NCBI RefSeq assembly: GCF_014779665.1
Contig: NZ_JACXYY010000001.1
Span: 734,309-798,308, forward strand
Reading direction: 5' to 3'
Source of the DNA: Nocardioides hwasunensis
GTDB lineage: Bacteria > Actinomycetota > Actinomycetes > Propionibacteriales > Nocardioidaceae
Length of the DNA: 64,000 nt
The notes under the pieces: model-generated
Seen by the model: only the letters and a program-made list of their open reading frames with translations
Database searches by the model: none
Told to the model about the DNA's origin: nothing
Position numbers and translations under genes: made by a program
Shown here: positions 35,965-44,085 of the stretch, piece by piece
Position numbering within the stretch: position 1 is the stretch's first letter
Layout: the number at the start of each line of letters is the position of its first letter

Positions 35965-36440
35965 GTGGAGCAGGCGCACCGACGTCCGAGCCCTACGACG
36001 CCAGCGGCTTGAGGGTCGCGGTCGTCGCCGCGACCTGGCACACCCAGGTGATGGACGGCCTCGTCGCCGGTGCCGAGCGTGCGCTCGCGGCGTACGGCAT
36101 CAGCACGCCCGAGGTGATCCGGGTGCCGGGGACCTTCGAGCTGCCCGTGGTCGCCGCGGCCCTCGCCCGGCACGGGTACGACGCCGTGGTGGCGCTGGGT
36201 GTCGTGATCCGCGGCGGCACCCCGCACTTCGACTACGTGTGCTCGGCCGCCACAGACGGCCTCACGCAGGTGAGCGTGGACCACGCCATCCCGGTCGGGT
36301 TCGGCGTCCTGACGTGTGACACCGAGGAACAGGCGATCGCTCGTGCCGGCCTCGAGGGCTCGGTCGAGGACAAGGGCTGGGAGGCGACTGCCGCCGCGCT
36401 CGACACCGCCCGCGTGCTGGCCGGGCTGCGGACGGGCTGA
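35961..36440 (+). CDS. ribH: 6,7-dimethyl-8-ribityllumazine synthase
   Basis: Lumazine synthase of 159 aa, forming the penultimate riboflavin intermediate. Conserved pieces are [33 protein letters not shown] and [19 protein letters not shown], with the catalytic His in the later segment [12 protein letters not shown]. Start at 35961 gives the normal N-terminus after a short disordered leader ([11 protein letters not shown]); the longer ORF from 35931 would overlap the bridging ORF in another frame. Last gene of the rib operon. Confidence 0.95.
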   Translation: MSGAGAPTSEPYDASGLRVAVVAATWHTQVMDGLVAGAERALAAYGISTPEVIRVPGTFELPVVAAALARHGYDAVVALGVVIRGGTPHFDYVCSAATDGLTQVSVDHAIPVGFGVLTCDTEEQAIARAGLEGSVEDKGWEATAAALDTARVLAGLRTG

Positions 36441-36465
36441 GCCTCCCGGCCCGGGAGGCGGTCCG

Positions 36466-36750
36466 TCAGGAGGTGCGGTCGCTGGCTCCCTGGAGCCGGT
36501 CGATGTGCTCGGAGGCCTGCGCCTTGGTGAGGTCGCCGGGCAGCTCCTCACCGGCCTCACGGGCGAGGGTGTCGAGGTAGCTGCGCTGCGCCCCGGTCAT
36601 CGGCTCGTCGCCGGTCACCCACTCCTCGGGGTCCTTGCGGGTGCTGTCGCCCTGCGGCCCACCGAGGGTCTCGTGGGCGGGGTCGCCCGCCGTCGCGCCC
36701 CCGATGGTCTCGTCGGGAGCCTGGTCCGAATGTGTGTTCGATTCACTCAT
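36466..36750 (-). CDS. DUF3072 domain protein
   Basis: Protein of 94 aa. The first 45 residues are disordered and acidic ([17 protein letters not shown]). The C-terminal half is the DUF3072 domain, [20 protein letters not shown] then [14 protein letters not shown], a short helical pair resembling SAP-like DNA-binding or plasmid-stability folds; function unknown. TAAAGT lies 6 nt before the ATG, suggesting a leaderless transcript. Convergent with ribH, 25 bp apart, and divergent from hisE. Confidence 0.88.
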   Translation of the reverse strand: MSESNTHSDQAPDETIGGATAGDPAHETLGGPQGDSTRKDPEEWVTGDEPMTGAQRSYLDTLAREAGEELPGDLTKAQASEHIDRLQGASDRTS

Positions 36751-36857
36751 GCTGCGACTTTAGCCCGCCGCACCGACGACGCCACCACACCTCGGGGTGG
36801 TCCGCGCACGGGACCGGGCGCGTAGGAAGCCAGCCGCGCGCCGTAGGCTTGCGCCTC

Positions 36858-37121
36858 GTGAAGACGTTCGAGGACCTGTGGGCCGAGCTGTCCGCCAAGG
36901 CCGTGGAGCGCCCCGAGGGGTCCGGCACCGTGCAGCAGCTCGACGCGGGCGTCCATGCCATCGGCAAGAAGCTCCTGGAGGAGGCCGCCGAGTCCTGGAT
37001 GGCCGCCGAGCACGAGGGCAAGGACGCGACGGCGCTGGAGATCAGTCAGCTGCTCTACCACGCGCAAGTGCTGATGCTCGCCTCCGGACTGACCCTCGAC
37101 GACGTCTACGCCCACCTGTGA
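36858..37121 (+). CDS. hisE: phosphoribosyl-ATP diphosphatase
   Basis: Second enzyme of histidine synthesis, 87 aa, an all-alpha MazG-like hydrolase removing pyrophosphate from PR-ATP. The metal-binding helices are visible as [18 protein letters not shown] (the E-E-x-x-E pattern) and [19 protein letters not shown]. It is free-standing, not fused to HisI. GTG start, with TAGGCT 8 nt upstream. hisG follows after 19 bp; the remaining his genes are not in the window. Confidence 0.95.
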   Translation: MKTFEDLWAELSAKAVERPEGSGTVQQLDAGVHAIGKKLLEEAAESWMAAEHEGKDATALEISQLLYHAQVLMLASGLTLDDVYAHL

Positions 37122-37140
37122 GAGACCCGGTGACCTTCGC

Positions 37141-37986
37141 ATGACCCTCCGCATCGCCGTCCCCAACAAGGGGGCGCTGTCCCAGGCCGCCACCGACATC
37201 CTCCGCGAGTCGGGCTACCGCCAGCGCACGGACTCCAAGGAGCTCGCGCTCGTCGACACCGAGAACGACGTCGAGTTCTTCTACCTGCGTCCGCGCGACA
37301 TCGCGCTCTACGTGGGGGAGGGCACCCTCGACGTCGGCATCACCGGGCGCGACCTGCTGCTCGACTCCGGCGCCCAGGCCCAGGAGGTGATGAACCTCGG
37401 GTTCGGTCGCTCGCGCTTCCACTTCGCCGGCCCCATCGGCCGCTACTCCTCGCTGGAGGACCTCCGCGGCCTCCGGATCGCGACGTCGTACGTCGGCGTG
37501 GTCGAGGACTACCTCTTCCGTCACGAGATCGACGCGACCGTCACCCGCCTGGACGGAGCGGTCGAGACGAGCATCCAGCTCGGTGTGGCCGACGTGATCG
37601 CCGACGTCGTCGAGACCGGCTCGACGCTGCGCGCCGCCGGTCTGGAGACCTTCGGCGAGGTCATCCTCGACTCGCAGGCCGTGCTCATCACCCGCGGTGG
37701 CGACGTCGCGAGCGACTTCGAGATCTTCCGACGCCGCGTCGAGGGCGTCCTGGTCGCGCGCAGCTTCGTGATGATGGACTACGACATCGAGGAGACCCAC
37801 CTCCCGGAGGCGACCGAGGTCGCGCCCGGGCGCGAGGGCCCGACGATCTCCCCCCTGGGCAAGCCCGGCTGGGTCGCCGTGCGGGTGATGGTGCCGCGGG
37901 CCGGCTCGCAACGCCTGATGGACGACCTGTACTCGATCGGGGCACGCGCCATCCTGCTCACGGACATCCATGCCTGCCGCCTCTGA
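37141..37986 (+). CDS. hisG: ATP phosphoribosyltransferase, long form
   Basis: First and regulated enzyme of histidine synthesis, 281 aa, condensing ATP with PRPP. The catalytic lobes show LRIAVPNKGALSQAA, GEGTLDVGITGRDLL and the PRPP loop GVADVIADVVETGSTLRAAG. Residues from about 210 form the C-terminal ACT-like regulatory domain (SPLGKPGWVAVRVMVP) that binds histidine, so this is the self-contained long form without HisZ. The last 17 bp overlap the start of the PH-domain gene. Confidence 0.96.
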   Translation: MTLRIAVPNKGALSQAATDILRESGYRQRTDSKELALVDTENDVEFFYLRPRDIALYVGEGTLDVGITGRDLLLDSGAQAQEVMNLGFGRSRFHFAGPIGRYSSLEDLRGLRIATSYVGVVEDYLFRHEIDATVTRLDGAVETSIQLGVADVIADVVETGSTLRAAGLETFGEVILDSQAVLITRGGDVASDFEIFRRRVEGVLVARSFVMMDYDIEETHLPEATEVAPGREGPTISPLGKPGWVAVRVMVPRAGSQRLMDDLYSIGARAILLTDIHACRL

Positions 37987-38443
37987 CCCGTCGTCGGGCC
38001 TGCCCTCCCTGCCGCGCACCTGGCGTCCGATGGGCGTGCGCATCGCGGTGATCGGGTTCGGCGTGATGCTCTTCGTCGTGTGCGCGGCCGCGTGGTTCGG
38101 CTTCCCCCAGGACGTGCGCGACCGCTTCAACATCCTCCAGCGCATCACCCTGCTCGTCCTGGGCGGTGGGTTCGTGACGATCGGCTGGGCGCTCGGCCGT
38201 GCGCGGGTGACCGCCGAGATGGGCGCCCTCGTCGTGGTCAACGGCTTCCGGCGTCGCCGTCTCGCGTGGCAGGAGGTGCTCGCGATCCACCTGCCGCCGG
38301 GTGCCCCGTGGGCCACCCTCGACCTCGCCGACGGCACGACGCTCTCGGCGATGGCGTTCCAGGGCTCCGACGGCAAGGTCGCCCGCGACGGCGTCCGTCA
38401 GGTGCGTGCGCTGATCGACCGCGCGGACGCCCGCGACAACTGA
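37970..38443 (+). CDS. PH domain-containing membrane protein
   Basis: Protein of 157 aa with two transmembrane helices near residues 25-43 and 58-75, followed by a bacterial PH-like domain (about 80-157; ARVTAEMGALVVVNGFRRRR, WQEVLAIHLPPGAP and WATLDLADGTTLSAMAF). Such proteins often follow hisG in actinobacteria, but no function is assigned. It overlaps hisG by 17 bp in another frame, so it is likely translated by readthrough or coupling. Confidence 0.88.
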   Translation: MPAASDPSSGLPSLPRTWRPMGVRIAVIGFGVMLFVVCAAAWFGFPQDVRDRFNILQRITLLVLGGGFVTIGWALGRARVTAEMGALVVVNGFRRRRLAWQEVLAIHLPPGAPWATLDLADGTTLSAMAFQGSDGKVARDGVRQVRALIDRADARDN

Positions 38444-38465
38444 GCGGCGGGGGGCTGCGGCCGCG

Positions 38466-39371
38466 TCAGACCGCGTGGATGCCCCACGACACCGACAGCT
38501 CGTCGCCGCGGGTGCCCGCCGGAGCGAGCGTGACCAGGTCGGTGCCGGAGTTGAACGCGTCCGCCGGCGCGGTCATCGGCTCGACCGCGAGCGCGGGGCG
38601 CGGGCCGTCCGACGGTGCGGTGTAGAGCTGGAGCCAGCGGTGGTGGCCGTCCACCCACAGCGCGACGCCGTCACCGCTCGCCGGGTCGAGCAGGGTCACC
38701 GTCGCCCGCCCGTCCTCGTGGTCGAGGCCGCCCCAGCAGTCGTCGAGGACGGTGTCGCCGATCCGGCGCGGTGAGGTGAAGTCGTACGGCCCCGCGACGG
38801 GCTCGACACCGGCGGGGAGCTGGCGCTCGTCGAGCTGCACCCGGTGGTGCGCGGGCACGTGGAGCTCGAGGTCCTCGATGGCGTCGCCCACGCACAGGTA
38901 GGGGTGCGCCCCGCTGGCGTACGGCGCCGGGTCGGGGGACAGGTTGGTGGCGGTCTGGGTGACGACGAGCCCGTCGGCCGACAGGTCGTAGAGGACGTGC
39001 AGGTCGAGGGCCCACGGGTAGCCGGTCTGCGCCAGCACCCGGCACACCAGCGACACCGAGGTGTCGGTGTGCTCCTCCACGGTCCACGACGCCCACCGGA
39101 CCAGCCCGTGGGAGGCGTTGCCCGTGCCCGGGTCGGTGAGACCGAGCTGCAGGTCGCGTCCCTCGAACGAGTAGCGACCGTCGCGGATCCGGTTCGGCCA
39201 CGGCATCAGCAGCTGCCCCCGTCCGCCGCTCGACATCTCGTCCTCGCCGAAGCCACGCACCAGGTCGCGACCCTGGCACGTCAGGCGGCGCAGCGCGGCG
39301 CCGCCCTCGGTCACCACGGCGGAGTAGCCCGCGGCCGAGATCTCGTACTGGTCGCCGCTCGGATGCACCAT
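38466..39371 (-). CDS. aldose 1-epimerase family protein
   Basis: Galactose-mutarotase fold protein of 301 aa. It shows PWPNRIRDGRYSFEGRDLQL, the catalytic His-containing NASHGLVRWASW, a second conserved region SGAHPYLCVGD and a Glu near the end in LAVEPMTAPADAFNSG. These fit the sugar mutarotase family (GalM/YeaD-like); the sugar is unknown. ATG at 39371 is supported by TAGTGT 7 nt upstream. Convergent with the PH-domain gene. Confidence 0.9.
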   Translation of the reverse strand: MVHPSGDQYEISAAGYSAVVTEGGAALRRLTCQGRDLVRGFGEDEMSSGGRGQLLMPWPNRIRDGRYSFEGRDLQLGLTDPGTGNASHGLVRWASWTVEEHTDTSVSLVCRVLAQTGYPWALDLHVLYDLSADGLVVTQTATNLSPDPAPYASGAHPYLCVGDAIEDLELHVPAHHRVQLDERQLPAGVEPVAGPYDFTSPRRIGDTVLDDCWGGLDHEDGRATVTLLDPASGDGVALWVDGHHRWLQLYTAPSDGPRPALAVEPMTAPADAFNSGTDLVTLAPAGTRGDELSVSWGIHAV

Positions 39372-39410
39372 GGACGCCACACTAGACAAGGAACCGGGCG
39401 GGGAGCGGCG

Positions 39411-39965
39411 TCAGTCGGTCGACACCACGAGGTCCGCGTGCTCCCGGGTCCTGAGCCGCTCGAAGAGCTCGCCCTCGTCGACGCGCCACTGGAGCCAGTG
39501 GCCTCGCATCTCCTCTCCGTCGCGCTCGATGCCGCGGGTCAGGCGGAGGTCGGGGTCGGCCTCCACCCAGACGAGGTGGCCGACGAGGTCCGCGATCGCC
39601 GGTGACCAGCAGCCGACCCCCTCCAGCACCAGCAGGCCGCCGGGGTGCACGTGGTGCGTCTCCGCCCAGCCGTCGGCCAGCCAGTCCCACCGCCGCCACT
39701 CGCCGGGACCGCCGGCCGCCAGCGGGGTGAGGAGTGCCTCGACCGCCGCGGCGAGGCCGGGCAGGCCGCGCCACCCCTCGAGCAGCTCGTCGCAGTGCAC
39801 GAGCTGCGTGTCGGGCACGACGTCGGCCAGGGCGCCGGCGAGCGTGGTCTTCCCGGAGCCGGCCGGGCCGTCGACGCACACGAGGCGTCCCCGGCCCAGC
39901 GTGGGCGGCGCGCCGAGCACGGCGGAGGCCACCTGCCGGGCGACCTCGCGGGGCTCGGCCGCCAT
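39411..39965 (-). CDS. P-loop NTPase, uridine kinase-like
   Basis: Nucleotide-binding protein of 184 aa. The Walker A motif GPAGSGKTT lies at residues 33-41. Later parts resemble small-molecule kinases: HCDELLEGWRGL, a hydrophobic strand ending in LLVLEGVGCWSP, and HLVWVEADPDLRLTRGIERD with Arg residues suited to phosphate binding. Possibly a uridine or nucleoside kinase homologue; the substrate is unknown. Its start is preceded by a tandem 11-bp duplication that separates it from the upstream deaminase stop. Confidence 0.85.
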   Translation of the reverse strand: MAAEPREVARQVASAVLGAPPTLGRGRLVCVDGPAGSGKTTLAGALADVVPDTQLVHCDELLEGWRGLPGLAAAVEALLTPLAAGGPGEWRRWDWLADGWAETHHVHPGGLLVLEGVGCWSPAIADLVGHLVWVEADPDLRLTRGIERDGEEMRGHWLQWRVDEGELFERLRTREHADLVVSTD

Positions 39966-39975
39966 CAGGCCGCCA

Positions 39976-41193
39976 TCAGAAGGCGAGGTCGCAGCCGCGG
40001 TAGGACGGCACCACGTCGACGACCTCCTCGCCGCGGACGAGGTGCACGTCGCGGACGTGCTCGAAGAGCTCGCCGGACTTGGCGTGGCGGAACCAGACCA
40101 GGTCGCCGATGTCGAGCAGCGCGGCGGGGTGGCCGGTGAGCGGGGTCTGGACCTCGCCGGCTCCCTCGAGCCCGGTGAGGTGCAGCCCGGGCGGCGCCCA
40201 CGGGACCGGCGACCGGTCCTCGCCGGTGGCGCCGCTCGCGATCAGCCCGCCGCCGTGGACGGTCGCGAGGGCGGGACTGGGCTTGCGGGTCACCCGCAGG
40301 CCGAAGTAGGCCGCGGGCCGGGGTTCGAAGGAGGCGTAGTGGTCGAAGATCCCCGGCACCAGCAGGCCGGAGCCGGCGGCGATCTCGGTGACCGCACCGT
40401 CCGCGGCCGTGGCCTGGACCGAGCCCGACCCGCCGCCGTTCCAGAACTCCAGCTCGGTGACGTCGGCCAACGCGTCGGCGATCTCGCGACGTCGCACCTC
40501 GAGCTGGGCCATCGACGCCTGCTTGAGGCGGCGTACGAGCAGGGACTTGGTGCGCTGGTCGGGGACGTCGTCCTGCACGCCGGCCACCTGGCCCTCGTAG
40601 GTCATGACGCCGACCAGCCGGAAGCCGTCGCGCTCGACGACCTTCCGGGCGAGCGCGACGATGTCGCCGGTGTCGAAGAGCGGGGAGCGCTTCGGGCCGA
40701 TGTGCTGCCCGCCGACGCGGAGGCCGGCGTCGATGTCGAGGGCGATGCGGACGGATGCGCCCGGTGCGCGTCGGGTCTCGTCGACGACGTCGAGGTGGGC
40801 CGGATCGTCGATCATCAGCGTGATCGCGGCGGCCGCAGCGGGGGAGGAGGTCAGCCGTCGGAGCGCGACGGTGTCGACCGAGGGGTAGGCGACGACGATG
40901 TCGTCGCTGATCCCTGCGTCGTGCAGCCAGAGCGCCTCGGCCACGGTGTAGGCCAGCACACCGGCGAACCCGTCGTGCGCCAGGGCACGCTCGATCAGCC
41001 CCGGCACCCGCAGCGACTTCGAGGCCACGCGCACCGGCTTGCCGCCGGCTCGACGGACCAGGTCGTCGGCGTTGGCGTCGAACGCGTCGAGGTCGACAAC
41101 CGCGATCGGGGTCGCCGGAGACTCGGGGAGCGTCGCGAGTGCAGCGTCCAGGCGCGACCACAGACGGTTGCGGTCGACGAGCTGGTCGCTCAC
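39976..41193 (-). CDS. PLP-dependent amino acid deaminase/aldolase (alanine racemase-like barrel)
   Basis: Fold type III PLP enzyme of 405 aa. The N-terminal barrel carries the PLP lysine in VRVASKSLRVPG (about residue 58), with DLDAFDANADDL and RIALDIDAGLRVGG further on, and the C-terminal beta domain contains DLVWFRHAKSGEL and HLVRGEEVVDVVPSYRG. Such proteins are named amino acid deaminase or D-threonine aldolase-like; the reaction is not fixed here. GTG start at 41193 overlaps the upstream membrane-protein stop by GTGA. Confidence 0.87.
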   Translation of the reverse strand: MSDQLVDRNRLWSRLDAALATLPESPATPIAVVDLDAFDANADDLVRRAGGKPVRVASKSLRVPGLIERALAHDGFAGVLAYTVAEALWLHDAGISDDIVVAYPSVDTVALRRLTSSPAAAAAITLMIDDPAHLDVVDETRRAPGASVRIALDIDAGLRVGGQHIGPKRSPLFDTGDIVALARKVVERDGFRLVGVMTYEGQVAGVQDDVPDQRTKSLLVRRLKQASMAQLEVRRREIADALADVTELEFWNGGGSGSVQATAADGAVTEIAAGSGLLVPGIFDHYASFEPRPAAYFGLRVTRKPSPALATVHGGGLIASGATGEDRSPVPWAPPGLHLTGLEGAGEVQTPLTGHPAALLDIGDLVWFRHAKSGELFEHVRDVHLVRGEEVVDVVPSYRGCDLAF

Positions 41194-41681
41194 TCGATGC
41201 CCCGCTTGCGCAGCAGCGCCTCGATGTCGGCCATGTCGTCGTCGATGGGTGAGCCGCCGCGTGCCCCGGACGAGCCCGCCTTCGGGAGGGACTCGCGCTG
41301 CTTGGCCGGCCTGGTGCGGTCGGCGCCACCTGCCGCGCCGCCGGCCGCTCCACCGGTCGATCCGCCCGCCTGGGCCCTGGCGAGCTGGCGGTCCCGCAGG
41401 AACCCGCTGATGACGAAGAGGACGACGGCGAGGCCGGCCAGGCCCACCCCCACCCAGGTGCGGACGTCGAAGACCAGGCTCGTCGCCCAGCTGGTCACCG
41501 CGCTCCCGATCTCGACGACCATCTCGAGGGTCCCGGTCAGCCAGGCGGCGGCCGGCAGGAGGGTGAAGCCGAGCGCGCGCAGTCCGTTGACGGCTCCGCG
41601 GCGGCGGAACGCGATCCACGTCCAGATGGCTCCGGCCACGGTGAGTGCGGCGGTCAGGGCGGCCCAGGTACTCGCTTCCAC
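41190..41681 (-). CDS. hypothetical membrane protein with disordered tail
   Basis: Protein of 163 aa. Hydrophobic stretches lie near residues 5-24, 34-54 and 76-95. The last 65 residues are low-complexity, Gly/Ala-rich and basic (GGSTGGAAGGAAGGADRT), ending in an acidic helix DDDMADIEALLRKRGIE. GTG start at 41681, with a weak GACTCT hexamer upstream. Often annotated vaguely as a cellulose synthase-like fragment in relatives; I see nothing to support that. Coupled by 4-bp overlap to the deaminase gene. Confidence 0.75.
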   Translation of the reverse strand: MEASTWAALTAALTVAGAIWTWIAFRRRGAVNGLRALGFTLLPAAAWLTGTLEMVVEIGSAVTSWATSLVFDVRTWVGVGLAGLAVVLFVISGFLRDRQLARAQAGGSTGGAAGGAAGGADRTRPAKQRESLPKAGSSGARGGSPIDDDMADIEALLRKRGIE

Positions 41682-41727
41682 GGCCCCAGAGTCCCACAGC
41701 CGTCCACGCACCCGGGACAATGAGCAC

Positions 41728-42276
41728 GTGCACCCCCCAGACTCCGCGGCAGACGGCGACCCCCTCGTCCGGACGATCCCCGACCCCGGGTTCGCCGACG
41801 ACAGCGGTGCGGTCGAGCCGCGACTGGCACGTGCGCTGGCCGACCACGCGGCCGGCGCCACCTCGTCGGCCACCGTGCTCGCCGTCCTGCAGGACGCGCG
41901 CCTGCTCGTGCCGGTCGTCGCGGTCCTGGGCGAGGTCGAGGTGGACGCCCAGGGACTGGCGCACGACAAGTCCTCCGACATGGCGGCGGTGCTCGTCCAG
42001 GCCCCTGATGGCAGCACGGGTCTGCTGGCCTTCACCTCCACGGAGGCCATGGCGCTCTGGGATCCCGCGGCCCGTCCGGTGCCGGTGACCACCACGACGG
42101 CGGCCACTGCGGCGATCCAGGACGGCGCCGAGGCCCTGCTCGTCGACCTCGCCGGCCCGGCGACGTACGTCGTCGACGGCGAGGACCTCACCAGGCTCGC
42201 GACCGGGTGGCGGCTGGTCCAACTCGGGGAGCACGCAGCCGGCGGACACGGCTGGATTGGCCCGTCGGCGGAATGA
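41728..42276 (+). CDS. SseB family protein
   Basis: Protein of 182 aa belonging to the SseB N-terminal domain family. Typical elements are ALADHAAGATSSATVLAVLQ near residue 30, RLLVPVVAVLGEVEVDAQG, LLAFTSTEAMALWDPAARPV and the final GEDLTRLATGWRL. SseB proteins are small globular proteins of uncertain biochemical role. GTG start at 41728 (VHPPDSAADG); an ATG at 41720 is in another frame. It lies immediately upstream of the infC leader. Confidence 0.85.
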   Translation: MHPPDSAADGDPLVRTIPDPGFADDSGAVEPRLARALADHAAGATSSATVLAVLQDARLLVPVVAVLGEVEVDAQGLAHDKSSDMAAVLVQAPDGSTGLLAFTSTEAMALWDPAARPVPVTTTTAATAAIQDGAEALLVDLAGPATYVVDGEDLTRLATGWRLVQLGEHAAGGHGWIGPSAE

Positions 42277-42281
42277 TCGGG

Positions 42282-42287
42282 TAACCT
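42282..42287 (+). promoter_or_regulatory. candidate -10 of the infC operon promoter
   Basis: TAACCT, a TAnnnT hexamer just after the SseB stop, predicts a transcript starting near 42294 and a leader of about 300 nt before infC. TTGGCC upstream is a weak -35 with a 19-bp spacer. Confidence 0.35.
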
Positions 42288-42299
42288 CCGATGTTGACC

Positions 42300-42344
42300 G
42301 ATCAGTGGCACCACGACTCACGCCGAGTCGCGATGTCGCTGATC
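42300..42344 (+). promoter_or_regulatory. hairpin at the 5' end of the infC leader
   Basis: Nested inverted repeats: outer GATCAG/CTGATC (42300-42305 and 42339-42344) and inner CGACTC/GAGTCG (42314-42319 and 42325-42330) with loop ACGCC. It lies near the predicted 5' end of the transcript. Confidence 0.5.
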
Positions 42345-42492
42345 TCGCCAAGCGGAGGCACGCAGCACCCGTCTCCCACCCGCACCGATCGCCCTGCACC
42401 ACAGATCGTCGGGTCCCGGTCGCAGTGACACAGACGTCGAGAGGCTCCTGTGGACACCGCAGTCTCCCCGCGAGGGGTGACGTGTGATGACT

Positions 42493-42527
42493 GGCTCCCG
42501 CTTGGCACCAGCGGGAGCCTTGTTCAT
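42493..42527 (+). terminator. terminator-like attenuator in the infC leader
   Basis: 10-bp stem GGCTCCCGCT (42493-42502) with AGCGGGAGCC (42510-42519), loop TGGCACC, followed by TTGTTCAT. It is an unusually classical intrinsic terminator for this genome, 74 bases before infC and in the same direction. This position suggests transcription attenuation of infC-rpmI-rplT rather than the end of SseB, whose stop is 217 bp earlier. Confidence 0.65.
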
Positions 42528-42592
42528 TTCCGGCGCACACCAGCTCCGGGCCCGGCGGTCGGCTCCCATTCACCCGACTCACTGGAGGACCC

Positions 42593-43276
42593 ATCAGCAC
42601 CGAGCTGCGCATCAACGAGCGGATCCGCGTACCCGAGGTCCGGCTCGTCGGACCCAACGGCGAGACCGTTGGGATCGTGCCGACCGACCAGGCACTCAAG
42701 CTGGCCGTGGAGGCCGACCTCGACCTCGTCGAGATCGCTCCTCAGGGCCGCCCGCCGGTCTGCAAGCTCATGGACTACGGCAAGTTCAAGTACGAGAACG
42801 CCCAGAAGGCACGGGAGTCGCGTCGCAACCAGACGAACGTGATCATCAAGGAGATGAAGCTTCGTCCCAAGATCGACAAGCACGACTACGAGACCAAGAA
42901 GGGTCACGTCGTGCGGTTCCTGGGCGCGGGCGACAAGGTCAAGATCACGATCATGTTCCGTGGTCGCGAGCAGCACCGCCCCGAGCTGGGCTTCCGCCTG
43001 CTCCAGAAGCTGGCCGAGGACGTGCAGGAGCTCGGCTTCGTCGAGTCCTCGCCCAAGCAGGACGGCCGCAACATGACCATGGTCATCGGCCCGCACAAGA
43101 AGAAGGCCGACGCCAAGATCGACGCCGACGCCGCCCGCTCCGCCAAGGCCGAGGAGCGCGCCCAGCGTCAGGCCGAGGAGGACGCCGAGCGCGAGGCGGC
43201 GCACGCCGCCGGCCCGGTCGCCCAGAAGAAGGAGCGACGCCGCTCCGAGAACCTCGATCCTGAGATCGAGGCCTGA
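42593..43276 (+). CDS. infC: translation initiation factor IF-3, ATC start
   Basis: IF-3 of 227 aa, which binds the 30S subunit and checks start codon choice. The N-domain begins [20 protein letters not shown] and the linker contains [13 protein letters not shown]; the C-domain shows [22 protein letters not shown]-like [11 protein letters not shown] and [10 protein letters not shown], followed by a charged coiled tail to the end. Conserved sequence extends upstream to an ATC codon at 42593 preceded by GGAGGA (42584-42589); no ATG, GTG or TTG exists at that site. Non-standard starts are a known autoregulatory device of infC. An ATG at 42677 would remove the conserved N-domain. Confidence 0.92.
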   Translation: MSTELRINERIRVPEVRLVGPNGETVGIVPTDQALKLAVEADLDLVEIAPQGRPPVCKLMDYGKFKYENAQKARESRRNQTNVIIKEMKLRPKIDKHDYETKKGHVVRFLGAGDKVKITIMFRGREQHRPELGFRLLQKLAEDVQELGFVESSPKQDGRNMTMVIGPHKKKADAKIDADAARSAKAEERAQRQAEEDAEREAAHAAGPVAQKKERRRSENLDPEIEA

Positions 43277-43328
43277 GCGAAGCGAAGGGCTCGATCGAGC
43301 ACGTCGCGGCGAAGCCGTGACAGCCGCC

Positions 43329-43348
43329 CTCGCTGTGGCCACAGCGAG
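43329..43348. repeat. perfect 20-nt palindrome between infC and rpmI
   Basis: CTCGCTGTGGCCACAGCGAG, fully self-complementary, inside the 136-bp infC-rpmI spacer. On RNA it would form a hairpin with a very short loop. It could be a processing or L20-binding site or only a leftover terminator; nothing else in the spacer is recognisable, apart from GAGCGAAGCGAA just after the infC stop. Confidence 0.55.
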
Positions 43349-43412
43349 TCGCCCAGGTCCCGCCCAGATACCCAGACCCCCGAACCACGTACAAGGAAGT
43401 TGAGGCAGACAC

Positions 43413-43625
43413 ATGCCGAAGAACAAGACCCACTCGGGCGCGAAGAAGCGCTTCAAGGTGACCGGCTCGGGCAAGATCATGCGCCTGCAGGCCGGCCGCA
43501 AGTCCGGTGCTGCGTTCGCGTCGGCGCCGACCACGGGCAGCCGCAAGAAGCACCGCCGCAACGCCGGCATGGTCGAGCTCGAGAAGGGCGACGTCGCCCG
43601 CGCCAAGAAGATGCTCGGCATCTGA
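43413..43625 (+). CDS. rpmI: 50S ribosomal protein L35
   Basis: Basic protein of 70 aa with the family start [20 protein letters not shown] and the later [17 protein letters not shown], ending in KKMLGI. Full length. ATG at 43413 follows a GGAAGTTGAGGC stretch. Part of the conserved infC-rpmI-rplT cluster. Confidence 0.97.
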   Translation: MPKNKTHSGAKKRFKVTGSGKIMRLQAGRKSGAAFASAPTTGSRKKHRRNAGMVELEKGDVARAKKMLGI

Positions 43626-43693
43626 GCCTCACCCATCTCTGGTGGCCCAGCCGCCGTCCCGTCTGACTTCCCCCCGCACCAAGGAGTAACGCC

Positions 43694-44080
43694 ATGGCAC
43701 GCGTCAAGCGCGCAGTGAACGCCCAGAAGAAGCGTCGTACCACCCTCGAGCGCGCCGCCGGATACCGCGGCCAGCGCTCGCGGCTCTACCGCAAGGCCAA
43801 GGAGCAGGTCACCCACTCCCTGGTCTACAGCTACAACGACCGCCGCAAGAACAAGGGCAACTTCCGCAAGCTCTGGATCCAGCGCATCAACGCCGCTGCC
43901 CGCGCGAACGGCATGACCTACAACCGCTTCATCCAGGGCCTCGGCCTCGCCGGCATCGAGGTCGACCGCAAGATCCTCGCCGAGCTCGCCGTCAACGACG
44001 CCCCGGCCTTCGCCGCGCTCGTCGAGGCCGCCAAGGCCGCGCTGCCCGAGGACGTCAACGCGCCCAAGGTCTCCGCCTGA
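43694..44080 (+). CDS. rplT: 50S ribosomal protein L20
   Basis: Protein of 128 aa that binds 23S rRNA early in assembly. Family features are [20 protein letters not shown], a long basic helix and [20 protein letters not shown], then [14 protein letters not shown] [12 protein letters not shown]. Slightly extended C-terminus ([11 protein letters not shown]). AAGGAG lies 10 bases upstream. In other bacteria L20 represses its own operon by binding leader RNA; the leader here is structured, so similar control is possible. Confidence 0.97.
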   Translation: MARVKRAVNAQKKRRTTLERAAGYRGQRSRLYRKAKEQVTHSLVYSYNDRRKNKGNFRKLWIQRINAAARANGMTYNRFIQGLGLAGIEVDRKILAELAVNDAPAFAALVEAAKAALPEDVNAPKVSA

Positions 44081-44085
44081 ACGAC

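Noticed and set aside
37132..37146. Four-codon GTG frame ending in ATGA at the hisG start
   Set aside because: Too short to judge and it does not overlap the hisE stop, unlike the two bridging ORFs.
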